Positions 1 to 10,800 of a stretch of 64,000 nucleotides of DNA are shown here, piece by piece; within the stretch, counting starts at the first letter, position 1, and every line of letters begins with the position of its first letter. Source of the stretch: Pterobdella sp. o SKG-2022. Its lineage: Eukaryota > Annelida > Clitellata > Hirudinida > Piscicolidae. The position numbers were made by a program, and so were the translations under genes. The notes beneath the pieces are model-generated. The model did not search any database, had not been told where the DNA came from, and was given only the letters and a program-made list of their open reading frames with translations. The stretch lies in contig OZ038322.1 of NCBI GenBank assembly GCA_964035795.1, positions 7,269,037 to 7,333,036 of the forward strand. Reading direction: 5' to 3'.

Positions 1-3000
1 ATTAAATGATATGTAGGTTTCTTCAAAAATTATTTAATTTCCTTAACTTATTTCATTTTATCGATTCACTTGTTTTTATTTACTCGATTTAATTTAATAA
101 CTAATTAAATCTATTAACTATTAGAATCAAACACTTTTATTAACTGAATAATAATATGAAGCTTTTGAACTCACATTATCAAGTATACAAGTTTGCATAC
201 TTCTTACGTCGAAAGTAACTACAGAGAGATAAAATTGGAGAAAAAAGCCTTGCAACGTTTGGTTTGAGTTATACGATTCTTGAACCAAATGGTGTATCTC
301 GCTTTGATGGAAAACGTCCAGACAGTTTACTCTTGGAAAAATGTTCGTACTATGGTGTGGGATTTCACTTGTAGTGACATTATCGCCCCCAACCACATAC
401 AAATATCTTCAGCTTTTCCAAGAAAAGTAGCTAAAAGTGCGGAGACAGCTAAGCTGAAAAAATATTGCAACCTTTTAGCGGACTATGAGGTTATACCAAT
501 CGGAGTTGAAACTTGGCTCTTGGGGTCCAAGCGGACTGAAATTGATGAGAGATCGGGAAAAAATAGCTCAAGAAACAGGAGAACCGCGGTCAACCTCCTT
601 CCTACTTCAAGCTATAAGTATGGCCATTCAGAGAGGGAATGCTTGTAGTGTGCTAGGTACTCTCGCAAGTTCAAGAAAATTAGAAGAAATCTTTTATTTT
701 TGATTATTACAAGCAAGTCAAACATTTTTGTTTATTTTTAAATTTGGCGGTTGAATAAATTTTTACTTTATTATAAAAATAAAAAAAAAACTTGATAATG
801 TGAGTTCAACTTGAAAAAAGCTTCGTATTATTATTCAGTTAATAAAAGTGTTCAAATAGTTTTTGTTGGTAGGCTAGTTTGGTTAATCATAAATCTATTG
901 AATTATTTATGTTTTCAACTATTTTAAGCTGAACCAATATTCTATTTTTCAGAAATTCAAAACTATTGAAAGATCAAGAAAACTTGTATTTGAGGATAGA
1001 AGACTTGAGTCGTCAACTGAACAAGGCCGAGGCAGATGTGGGTCCTTTGCGAAGAAGAGCTAAGGTATTGGAAGGAGAGAAAGGTAAGGACAAGGAGACA
1101 ATCGAAAAACTTAAAGAAAATCTTTCCACTGCAAGAAGCGTGAGACATTTTAACTACATAAAAAGATGTTTCTGAGAATTATTATTTGATTCAAATATAC
1201 TGGTATAATTTGACAGAACTTGGACGAAGAGACATTGTTGCATGTAGATGCAGAAAATAGAAAACAAACTCTTGAAGAGGAAATCGCCTTCTTGAAGCAA
1301 GTTCATGAACAAGTGAGAAATTTATTTAAATAATGTTAAAAAATGCTTAAATTCACATAAAGATTTTTCAAAACGCAATAACTAATCAATCGGCACAAAT
1401 GAATATTTTGAGATTTCTCAAGGTGAAATTACTGTCCACAAAATGCAGTTTTATGCAACAACTTGTTTTGTTAAAAATTATCTAAACAAGTTCAAAAGCT
1501 TAAATTATGAGTAAGAACAAATCTAAGAATACAAGGTTGAAATAATCAACAAGGTAAGGTGAGGTGAGAGTTACATTGAATTCTTATCGTGTTACTCAAA
1601 ACACATGTGAAACAGGTGCTAAAGGTTCAGCATTTGATTAAAGCCAATACTTTCAGATAATTTAAATTAATCTAGCAATTTATTAATAACCAAACATAAA
1701 AACCAAAAAAATTATGTAAATAAAATGTAAAAAATAAAAGATGATACATTAAATCTATAGGAAATTAAAGAATTGAAAGCTCTGTCATACAAAAGCCCAT
1801 CATGCAAAAGTCAGGATTACTTGAAGATCGAGATTGGAAGTGCTCTAGATGAAATAAGAGAAGTAAAATATATTTGAATATTTCATAAATGTGTTATAAA
1901 ATGTTATGTGTAATAGCAAACATTTAAAAATAAATTTTCAAAAATATGGAAATTATTTTCAGGTATATGAGAGCAAACTCGACACTATTCGAGACGATCT
2001 TGAAGCGTATTACAATCTAAAGGTTAAAAGCTTTTATAAATATCTCAACAGCTTTGTAATTAGAGTGTTATCATATTTGAAATATTTGATCAATCTTGTA
2101 GTTGCAAGAGTTTACAGCAAAGGCTGCAAAGGGTGGTCTGGAAAGTGAGCATGCCAAGAATGAACTGCAAAAGTCAAGAGAATTGGTAGACAGTCTCAGA
2201 ATTGACAAAGAATCTTTAGAACACAAAGTATAAACAACAATAGTTTTTGGTGAAATTTCAATAAAATATTGTTTTCGAAATAGAAGCAATTTTTTATATT
2301 TATGTTCGGCTTGAAAGGTTGTAATGAAATAGTTTAAAACTTTAGCATAAAACTTAACCACTAAATCTGGAGTTTTCTAATTACTTTATATTACAGATCC
2401 TCACTTTACAAAGAGAATTTAATAGATTGAAAATAGAAAGTGAAGAAAAAGAAAAAATTTTTGAAGACAAAAATGGCTTTTTGTTATCGGAGAATGTCAA
2501 GTTGAAAGCAGAAATGGAGAACATTTTGCGAGAATTACAGATCCTGATTGACACCAAACAAGGACTTGAATTTGAAATAGACACATACCGCAAGCTTCTC
2601 GAGGTGGAGGAAGGAAGGTGAATATTTTAATAGTTTGCTTATATTTTTACTCGAATAACAGTGAATACTATGAATAAACACAATACTTAATCAGGGCTGC
2701 AGAACTAATGGGAAGAGGACAATTTACTGTCCAAGAACGCATTGGAGGTAGAAAATTATGCTGACATAGATATAATATCACATGAGATTTTTTCAGAACA
2801 CAATTTCAAAATTCTAACTTCAAGTATTCGGATGAAATTGTATATAAATATATATTTTTTATAACCAGGCTATAATTTTCTATAAATATTTACTCATCAC
2901 AATAAAAATTTTATTTTATAAAAATATTACAATTTTATTGTATTTTAGTAAGATTAAGGTTTAAAATTATCTTGTTTCCAAGTCAATTCATATAAAACTT

Positions 3001-4066
3001 GATAAAGTTTCTATTTAAAATTTATAAAATTAAACTTTACCAGAAGCTTAAGAGAGCAATAGTCTGCCCGCATAGCTGGTATAGCGCTAGACTAGTTATC
3101 TAAAGTAACCGGGTTCAATCCCGCGCAGGCCGACATTTATACACACAAGGAGTAGCGCCTTGTGAATCATCTGTTGAGCTAACGAAACCCCAATATGGAA
3201 CGACTAAAAGTCGATCTAAAAAAAAAAAAGCGAGAATGAAGTTCATACTGAAGTTTAAAAAATCTTTGAGCTGAGTTTACAATGTCAAAATCGCATATTT
3301 TGTTTCAGGTTGGAATCAGGACAACTTCAAAATTTCTAAGGATAGCACTGTAGTTGAAGGTAGCTATTTGAAGCTTGAAGAGTTTGATGTTGATGGAACT
3401 TATGTCACAGTTGGAAATTTTGGACCAAATGTAAGCAAAAAATAATAAAAAAAACAATTTCTTTAAATTGATAAAATAAAAAAAAGATTTTTTGAAACTA
3501 AACATATTTTGATTAACTTTTCATTACCTACTTTCTAGACTATTTCTTTGAGCGGCCACAGAATCAAGAGCACTATTGACGGCTCAGCTTATGCCGAGTA
3601 TACCTTCAATAAAAAACACTCTATCTCGGCTGGAGAGAGAATAAAAGTACGTTTTATGAAATAATATATGATTACTTTAGTATGCATTGTTTTCCAAGAT
3701 TTTCATGCTAACTTGAATGCCTAGAAAAAACTTTAATTTGAATGCTTAAGATTAAAGGTTAAAAAGATATCAAGGGTTATTCAAATTTGAAATATATAGA
3801 AATATTTTTGAAAAGTCATTAGTACCTAGTAAAACAGTTCTTCGTCATTAACTACACAGGTGTGGGCTAAGAACGAGAAACCATTGTCTGCGTCCAAAAA
3901 TGACCTCGAAGCCGACTTCAAAAATTGGGGATCTGGTCAGATCTATTTTATCACCCTCCAAGACAACAAGGGAAAAGTATGTTCTAATAAATTCAATATA
4001 AAAATGAGTATTAATTTCCAAATATTTTTGTAGGAGTTGGCCACTTACAGGATGAATAAAAATTAG
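1..4066 (+). CDS. Cytoplasmic intermediate filament protein IF-A, upstream copy (5' end cut by window)
   Basis: Structural coiled-coil protein of the lamin-like invertebrate cytoplasmic IF family. Exons: 1-12 (end of exon 1), 953-1139, 1217-1312, 1761-1862, 1963-2022, 2102-2227, 2397-2617, 2695-2747, 3309-3430, 3539-3646, 3860-3976, 4034-4066; all introns are GT-AG and phases agree. Exons 2-7 encode the rod, ending in a TYRKLLEVEEGR form of the IF consensus. Exons 9-12 encode a lamin-tail domain (VTVGNFGPN, then VWAKNEKPL). The stop is TAG at 4064-4066. Every exon matches the copy at 7897-12441 at an offset of 8375. The head exon and promoter of this copy lie outside the window. Intron 1 holds an inverted-repeat element and intron 8 a SINE. 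Confidence 0.9.
118..859. mobile_element. Inverted-repeat element in IF-A intron 1, upstream copy
   Basis: The ends 118-183 and 791-859 are imperfect inverted repeats of about 65 bases sharing ACACTTTTATTAACTGAATA and CACATTATCAAG, with one indel of about 8 bases. The interior, about 259-680, has a broken plus-strand coding remnant readable only by moving through three frames: FDGKRPDS, then VWDFTCSD and VIPIGVET, then SWGPSG and MAIQRGNA. From memory, this motif series belongs to the C-terminal nuclease-like part of long invertebrate retroelement ORFs; the family assignment is tentative. Stops and frameshifts make it non-functional. I could not define a target-site duplication. Confidence 0.6.
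3063..3229 (+). repeat. tRNA-derived SINE, upstream copy (IF-A intron 8)
   Basis: A tRNA-like head carries an A-box-like segment around 3073-3083 and a consensus B box, GGGTTCAATCC, at 3111-3121. An unrelated body follows and it ends in a run of A at 3217-3229. The anticodon-arm region can be read with AGT (Thr-like), but the acceptor stem is badly mismatched, so this is not a tRNA gene. Related body fragments lie at 28204-28280 and, inverted, at 43742-43820. Confidence 0.7.
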
Positions 4067-4483
4067 TTTTGATAAGAAATTTATATCATTTCTATTTTCA
4101 ACAACCCTTGAGATTTCAATTTTTTTAATCAATTTGAATATCTTTTTACTTTTTATTCAGCCTTAAATATTGAAATTGGTTCATACTTTACTAAAATTGA
4201 AACGATTTTTTCTTATTCACATTTTTCATTGATTAATTAATTTTTTCACCCATAAAAATAAATGTATTTGCTTTTGTTTCGATTGAAAGCGTTTGATATA
4301 TTTTCGATAAATACCGAACGGGTGAAATGCTTTGTATTTTTTCATTTGCTTGCAGAATAAAAATCAAAAGACGATTCATATTTTAAATAAAGTCAAACTT
4401 CAATTGAAATATAAAACAAATGATTATGAATGATAACAATCTGAAACTTTCAAGGTATCCGACCATCTACCAAAAAATTAAAA
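4067..4483. other. 3' flank of IF-A joined to truncated IF-B (duplication junction)
   Basis: AT-rich 3' untranslated and flanking sequence of IF-A, ending at the junction 4481/4482, after which the sequence continues inside an exon of IF-B. There is no long homology at the junction, only one or two shared A residues. No gene lies in this interval. Confidence 0.7.
4257..4262 (+). terminator. Poly(A) signal of upstream IF-A copy
   Basis: AATAAA about 190 bases after the stop, followed by a T/G-rich stretch. A second AATAAA at 4356-4361 is an alternative. The same signals recur in the other copy. Confidence 0.45.
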
Positions 4484-7014
4484 GGATTCTACAACCTCAA
4501 GGTTCCACTTGAACACCGAGATAACTATCGACAAATAAATGCAAAAATAATTATTTTTTTCTCTCATAACTGCACATGGCAAAATAAAATTTGTGAACAC
4601 CAGGTGCAAGAATTCAGAACTGGAGCTACAAGAGGTTCCATTGAAACACAACATGCCAAAGAAGAAGTTAAGAAACTCAGATCTTCTGTGACTGATCTTA
4701 GAGATAGATTAGCTGAATTAGAAACCAAGGTTTTTTAGGCTACTATTATTTTTCCGAAAAAAATCAACTTGTTTTAAGACATAATTTTTTTTTTCAATAG
4801 AACGTGCACTTGTTGAGAGAATTGGAAACACTAAGGAAAGAAAAAGAAGATAGAGAAAGAGAACTTGAAGATGAAAACAACCAACTGAAGATGGAGATAG
4901 CTAAATTGAGGGCAGAAATGGAGGCTATCCTCAAAGAGTTACAAGCAATTATTGACACTAAGCTCGGCCTTGAGCTTGAAATCGCTGCGTACAGAAAACT
5001 TTTGGAAGGAGAAGAAAGCAGGTGATAGTAACTATTTTTAAAATATATAAAAAAATCAAATAGTGAATTAAGCAATTAAAATTAAGATTTTTATTGAAAA
5101 ACGGGATTGTTTCAAACAGAGATTCATTGCACCAATTGGTTAGTCTTTCGGTCGGAGGTGGTGGAGGAAGTGGAGGTGGATTTGGTATTGGTGGGGGTGC
5201 TGGAGGTGGTGGTGGTTTTGGTGCTGGTGGTGGTTTTGGTGCTGGTGGTGGTGGTTTTGGTGGAGGATCAAGCTTCAGCTACTCAAGCAGTGGCGGAGGT
5301 GGTGCATATGGAGGTTATGCTGAAGGTTTGTTTGCATAAAAAAAAAACTCTTCCAGCAAGGAACTGACAACCTTAACATTTTTCAAGAAAATTTTCATGT
5401 TTCAATACGGGGGATGTAATTCTCTAACAAACTAATCATATTAAATTAATCAAAACTATTAACATAATTTTCAACTCTCTTTTATCAATGTTTTTAACTA
5501 AAATATCAATTCAGCAATCATTGTAACTTAACGATTTTTCAACTGGGAAGATACGGTCTAAGGCAAATAGTAGATGAAATGGTAGCAAACAAACAATCAA
5601 TTGCGACAACCTATGAAACAAAGAAGACTGGTACATACACTGCGTATAGCATGTCCAAAGGTGCATGAATTGTCCATTTTAAGAGTTTCTTTAAATTTTT
5701 TCATTGCATGATTCTCAATTTTGCATGTAGAACCGATATTAACTTTTAACAGATATTTAACCTTTTCAAAAGTTATGTTTTTGTTCTTTAAATTGAAAAA
5801 ATTTATAAATAATTATAGACTAAAATTGGAAATTATTGATAGTTGTGAAAAATTTTCATCATCAAATCAATTATTGTCGAACTAGTAACAACTTGATCCA
5901 TCAAATCAGGGGATTCTAGTCTCAAAATGAACCAGTTGATCAAGGGAGAAATGTCGGCTAAAACTACTTACCAGAGGAGCGCTAAAGGACCTGTTTCAAT
6001 TTCGGAGTGTTCAGCTGATGGCAAGTTCATAACTATCGAAAACACTGGCAGAAAGGTTTGTTAGTGTGATACTATCTTTTTTCTTTATATTCTTTATATG
6101 CTGCATATTATGTCAAATGTTTTGTTAATTTGGCTGAGTTTACGGTTAAAGTATTCTGAAAATGCAAAATTTTTATAATTCAAAGAAATATAGTTAAATC
6201 GAAGTGAACTTCAGATTTGCTTTGAAATTCCAAATAAACTTCGAAGCTTTCGAGTATTTATGAAATAGTTTCGATTTATTGAAAAATTTTCAATTTTAGA
6301 AAAACTATATCGTTTCTGCATTAAATAAGATTTATTGTATTTTGATAAAAAACCTTGAAAGGATGAGCAATTGGGTGGTTACAAAATAAGAAGGAACATC
6401 GATGGGCAGGACAAGATTGACTATGCTTTCGACAAAAACTTTGTTTTAAGGCCTGGAGCTAAAGCAAAGGTAGCCTTACAAAAATATGAATTATCATATA
6501 CGTATCAAAAACCTATAAAAAATATCTGAAAAAAAAAATATATAAATTATTCTTTAATTAAAGTCACAGAAAAAAAAATATTTATTGATCAAGACCAATA
6601 AGATAATGAACCATTTGCTAATCAAGGTCTGGGCTCAAAGCCAAAAGCCAGTTAGTGGTGCCCAAGGAGACCTCGAGGCCACCTTCGCAAACTGGGGTCT
6701 GGGTGCCAATATCACCACTAAGCTGGTCAACACCAGCGGAGAGGTGATGTATTATATTAGCTTTTGATGTTGTTTGTGCGTCGACACCTACCGATGTGTG
6801 CCTAAATGGATATCAAGGCCGATATTCGATCTAAAAGTTTTATAATAATATTCACAAGAAATGTTAAGCAGTACAAGATGGAGAATTTTTATTAAGAATC
6901 ATTATTGTATATATATTGATAAAATCATTTTCATGCTTTCACCTTTTAATTTTAATGGTTTTTAATTTACAGGAGAGAGCTACTCATATCCAGAAAACCG
7001 TTTACTCTTCGTAA
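4484..7014 (+). pseudogene. IF-B: 5'-truncated intermediate filament gene with glycine-rich tail
   Basis: This is the 3' half of a second IF gene, paralogous to IF-A. Pieces: 4484-4501 (GFYNLK, the end of an exon equivalent to IF-A exon 5), 4604-4729, 4801-5021, 5120-5325, a segment ending at 5660 (start 5551, 5571 or 5574), 5910-6055, 6362-6469, 6627-6743, 6973-7014. The 126- and 221-base coil-2 exons have the same lengths and phases as IF-A exons 6 and 7, and the rod ends in YRKLLEGEESR. The next exon is almost pure glycine with Ser, Phe and Tyr, as in keratin tails. A lamin-tail domain follows (FITIENTGRK, ANWGLGAN) and the stop is TAA at 7012-7014. Head, coil 1A and most of coil 1B are missing because the duplication break cuts the exon. 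The remaining exons look intact, so reading through from the upstream IF-A copy could still use them. Confidence 0.75.
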
Positions 7015-7896
7015 TCAAAGGATTATAATTCTCTGAAAATTTTTTCAGATTTATTAATGCTTTTCGAAAACTTTACACAAAATTTTTCTGAATTTTTCAA
7101 TGATTTACTTCTTGGTTTAACAGATAATTGTTTTAAAATTGTATTCTTTAGCTAGAATCAAAGGTATTTTATGATACATTATATTTTTGAGGTACTTAGA
7201 AGCTTATAATTTTAAAAATAAATCGCTTAAAAAGTTTTTTTGTTGAAAATTGTTTTCAATTATTTAATGCTTCAAAATTATCAAAACACAACAACAAAAA
7301 TTTTAATCAAAGTTTCAAATTCGTTCTACTTAACATTCACCCCCTTATCAATAAAAATATGAATCTTAATGTTAAAGTTTGTTGCTTCAAATACTTTGGA
7401 AAAAATTTGCATAATTTATTTAGAGGATATAAGCTTCAATTATTTGACTAAAAAATTCTATACTCGATCTTTATCGGCTTACGCTGCAATAAAGAACATA
7501 TGAAAATCTTGCAATATAATAGAGTGAAGATGGAAACATTCTAGCTGATTAATAATAACCCTCAAAATTGAAGGTCATTAAGGTAAATATCAGTAATGAT
7601 TTTTCATTCGAATTCTTCTGAGAAAACTTTTTAATACCTATGTTAACTAGAAACGGAAAATTACAAAATAAGAGTGTGGCCTTTTTGAAGTGATATGATA
7701 TTGGTGAAAATATTACTTAGAAGTATAACATAGTTTAGCTAGCTATCAGGCTTCAATATTGAATTATTTTTAACATTATTAATTTCAAGATCACTTGAGA
7801 AAGTTTTGTTGCTATAAAACATGAGAAGCATAATGAATTTTGCATTCCTACTCCAATTAATTGTAAGGTCTTTGAGCGATCAACTAAATATTCGAA
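7015..7896. other. Intergenic region between IF-B fragment and second IF-A copy
   Basis: AT-rich and without coding potential. It holds an AATAAA at 7217-7222 that could serve the IF-B fragment, and the probable IF-A core promoter near 7813. Nothing else was recognised. Confidence 0.6.
7813..7818 (+). promoter_or_regulatory. TATA box candidate of IF-A
   Basis: TATAAA lies 79 bases before the IF-A start codon. A start site about 30 bases downstream, near 7843, would give a short 5' leader without an upstream ATG-stop pair that I can see. The motif is common by chance in DNA this AT-rich. Confidence 0.4.
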
Positions 7897-10800
7897 ATGC
7901 CAAAAGAAAGCGAACAGTCTTACAAGTCGACACACCATAGTTTGACATACAGATCAAGCGTGGCACCTCGCCAGTTGATCATTCAGAGAGCCCGGAGCGC
8001 TCCCCGATCCAAATATGCCACTTCTGAGATGGTTATTCATCAGAGTTTGACTCCTCCCAGCGGTGCCTATGCCAACATTAGCAGTGGAAGTCTACAGAGT
8101 GTTATGTTTTCGAAAGACAAAGAAAAAAAAGATTTACAAGTGCTTAACGACCGGTTCGCTAAGTACATTCAAAACACGAAAGCTTACGAAATAGAAAATA
8201 AGAACCTTAAAGCAGAATTAGAGAATTTGAAAATTAAATGGGGCGAAGACAACCAAAAAGTTAAAACTATTTTTGAGGGAGAAGTTAACCAATTGAGAAA
8301 TTTACTAGATGACACTGAAAAAGATAAATCACAACTCGTTATTAGGAACCATACCTTGGAGGAACAAGTTGAAGAATTAAATGATATGTAGGTTTCTTCA
8401 AAAATTATTTAATTTCCTTAACTTATTTCATTTTATCGATTCACTTGTTTTTATTTACTCGATTTAATTTAATAACTAATTAAATCTATTAACTATTAGA
8501 ATCAAACACTTTTATTAACTGAATAATAATATGAAGCTTTTGAACTCACATTATCAAGTATACAAGTTTGCATACTTCTTACGTCGAAAGTAACTACAGA
8601 GAGATAAAATTGGAGAAAAAAGCCTTGCAACGTTTGGTTTGAGTTATACGATTCTTGAACCAAATGGTGTATCTCGCTTTGATGGAAAACGTCCAGACAG
8701 TTTACTCTTGGAAAAATGTTCGTACTATGGTGTGGGATTTCACTTGTAGTGACATTATCGCCCCCAACCACATACAAATATCTTCAGCTTTTCCAAGAAA
8801 AGTAGCTAAAAGTGCGGAGACAGCTAAGCTGAAAAAATATTGCAACCTTTTAGCGGACTATGAGGTTATACCAATCGGAGTTGAAACTTGGCTCTTGGGG
8901 TCCAAGCGGACTGAAATTGATGAGAGATCGGGAAAAAATAGCTCAAGAAACAGGAGAACCGCGGTCAACCTCCTTCCTACTTCAAGCTATAAGTATGGCC
9001 ATTCAGAGAGGGAATGCTTGTAGTGTGCTAGGTACTCTCGCAAGTTCAAGAAAATTAGAAGAAATCTTTTATTTTTGATTATTACAAGCAAGTCAAACAT
9101 TTTTGTTTATTTTTAAATTTGGCGGTTGAATAAATTTTTACTTTATTATAAAAATAAAAAAAAAACTTGATAATGTGAGTTCAACTTGAAAAAAGCTTCG
9201 TATTATTATTCAGTTAATAAAAGTGTTCAAATAGTTTTTGTTGGTAGGCTAGTTTGGTTAATCATAAATCTATTGAATTATTTATGTTTTCAACTATTTT
9301 AAGCTGAACCAATATTCTATTTTTCAGAAATTCAAAACTATTGAAAGATCAAGAAAACTTGTATTTGAGGATAGAAGACTTGAGTCGTCAACTGAACAAG
9401 GCCGAGGCAGATGTGGGTCCTTTGCGAAGAAGAGCTAAGGTATTGGAAGGAGAGAAAGGTAAGGACAAGGAGACAATCGAAAAACTTAAAGAAAATCTTT
9501 CCACTGCAAGAAGCGTGAGACATTTTAACTACATAAAAAGATGTTTCTGAGAATTATTATTTGATTCAAATATACTGGTATAATTTGACAGAACTTGGAC
9601 GAAGAGACATTGTTGCATGTAGATGCAGAAAATAGAAAACAAACTCTTGAAGAGGAAATCGCCTTCTTGAAGCAAGTTCATGAACAAGTGAGAAATTTAT
9701 TTAAATAATGTTAAAAAATGCTTAAATTCACATAAAGATTTTTCAAAACGCAATAACTAATCAATCGGCACAAATGAATATTTTGAGATTTCTCAAGGTG
9801 AAATTACTGTCCACAAAATGCAGTTTTATGCAACAACTTGTTTTGTTAAAAATTATCTAAACAAGTTCAAAAGCTTAAATTATGAGTAAGAACAAATCTA
9901 AGAATACAAGGTTGAAATAATCAACAAGGTAAGGTGAGGTGAGAGTTACATTGAATTCTTATCGTGTTACTCAAAACACATGTGAAACAGGTGCTAAAGG
10001 TTCAGCATTTGATTAAAGCCAATACTTTCAGATAATTTAAATTAATCTAGCAATTTATTAATAACCAAACATAAAAACCAAAAAAATTATGTAAATAAAA
10101 TGTAAAAAATAAAAGATGATACATTAAATCTATAGGAAATTAAAGAATTGAAAGCTCTGTCATACAAAAGCCCATCATGCAAAAGTCAGGATTACTTGAA
10201 GATCGAGATTGGAAGTGCTCTAGATGAAATAAGAGAAGTAAAATATATTTGAATATTTCATAAATGTGTTATAAAATGTTATGTGTAATAGCAAACATTT
10301 AAAAATAAATTTTCAAAAATATGGAAATTATTTTCAGGTATATGAGAGCAAACTCGACACTATTCGAGACGATCTTGAAGCGTATTACAATCTAAAGGTT
10401 AAAAGCTTTTATAAATATCTCAACAGCTTTGTAATTAGAGTGTTATCATATTTGAAATATTTGATCAATCTTGTAGTTGCAAGAGTTTACAGCAAAGGCT
10501 GCAAAGGGTGGTCTGGAAAGTGAGCATGCCAAGAATGAACTGCAAAAGTCAAGAGAATTGGTAGACAGTCTCAGAATTGACAAAGAATCTTTAGAACACA
10601 AAGTATAAACAACAATAGTTTTTGGTGAAATTTCAATAAAATATTGTTTTCGAAATAGAAGCAATTTTTTATATTTATGTTCGGCTTGAAAGGTTGTAAT
10701 GAAATAGTTTAAAACTTTAGCATAAAACTTAACCACTAAATCTGGAGTTTTCTAATTACTTTATATTACAGATCCTCACTTTACAAAGAGAATTTAATAG

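Larger units (their letters stand above)
1..4481. repeat. Tandem duplication, unit 1 (right part)
   Basis: This stretch corresponds base for base, wherever I compared, to 8376-12856. All open reading frames in it recur at an offset of exactly 8375 with identical translations. Identity ends at 4481/12856: position 4482 is a and 12857 is t, and the sequences then diverge completely. The left part of unit 1 lies outside the window. Confidence 0.9.

Noticed and set aside
280..703. Two overlapping ORFs as a functional gene nested in IF-A intron 1
   Set aside because: Family-like motifs are spread over three frames with stops between, so it is a dead mobile-element fragment.
3063..3135. Threonine tRNA gene
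   Set aside because: B box and an AGT-like loop are present, but the acceptor stem does not pair and the unit continues into a SINE body with an A tail.
4067..7014. IF-B as an independent complete IF gene
   Set aside because: No head, coil 1A or most of coil 1B; the exon at 4484-4501 is cut by the duplication junction.
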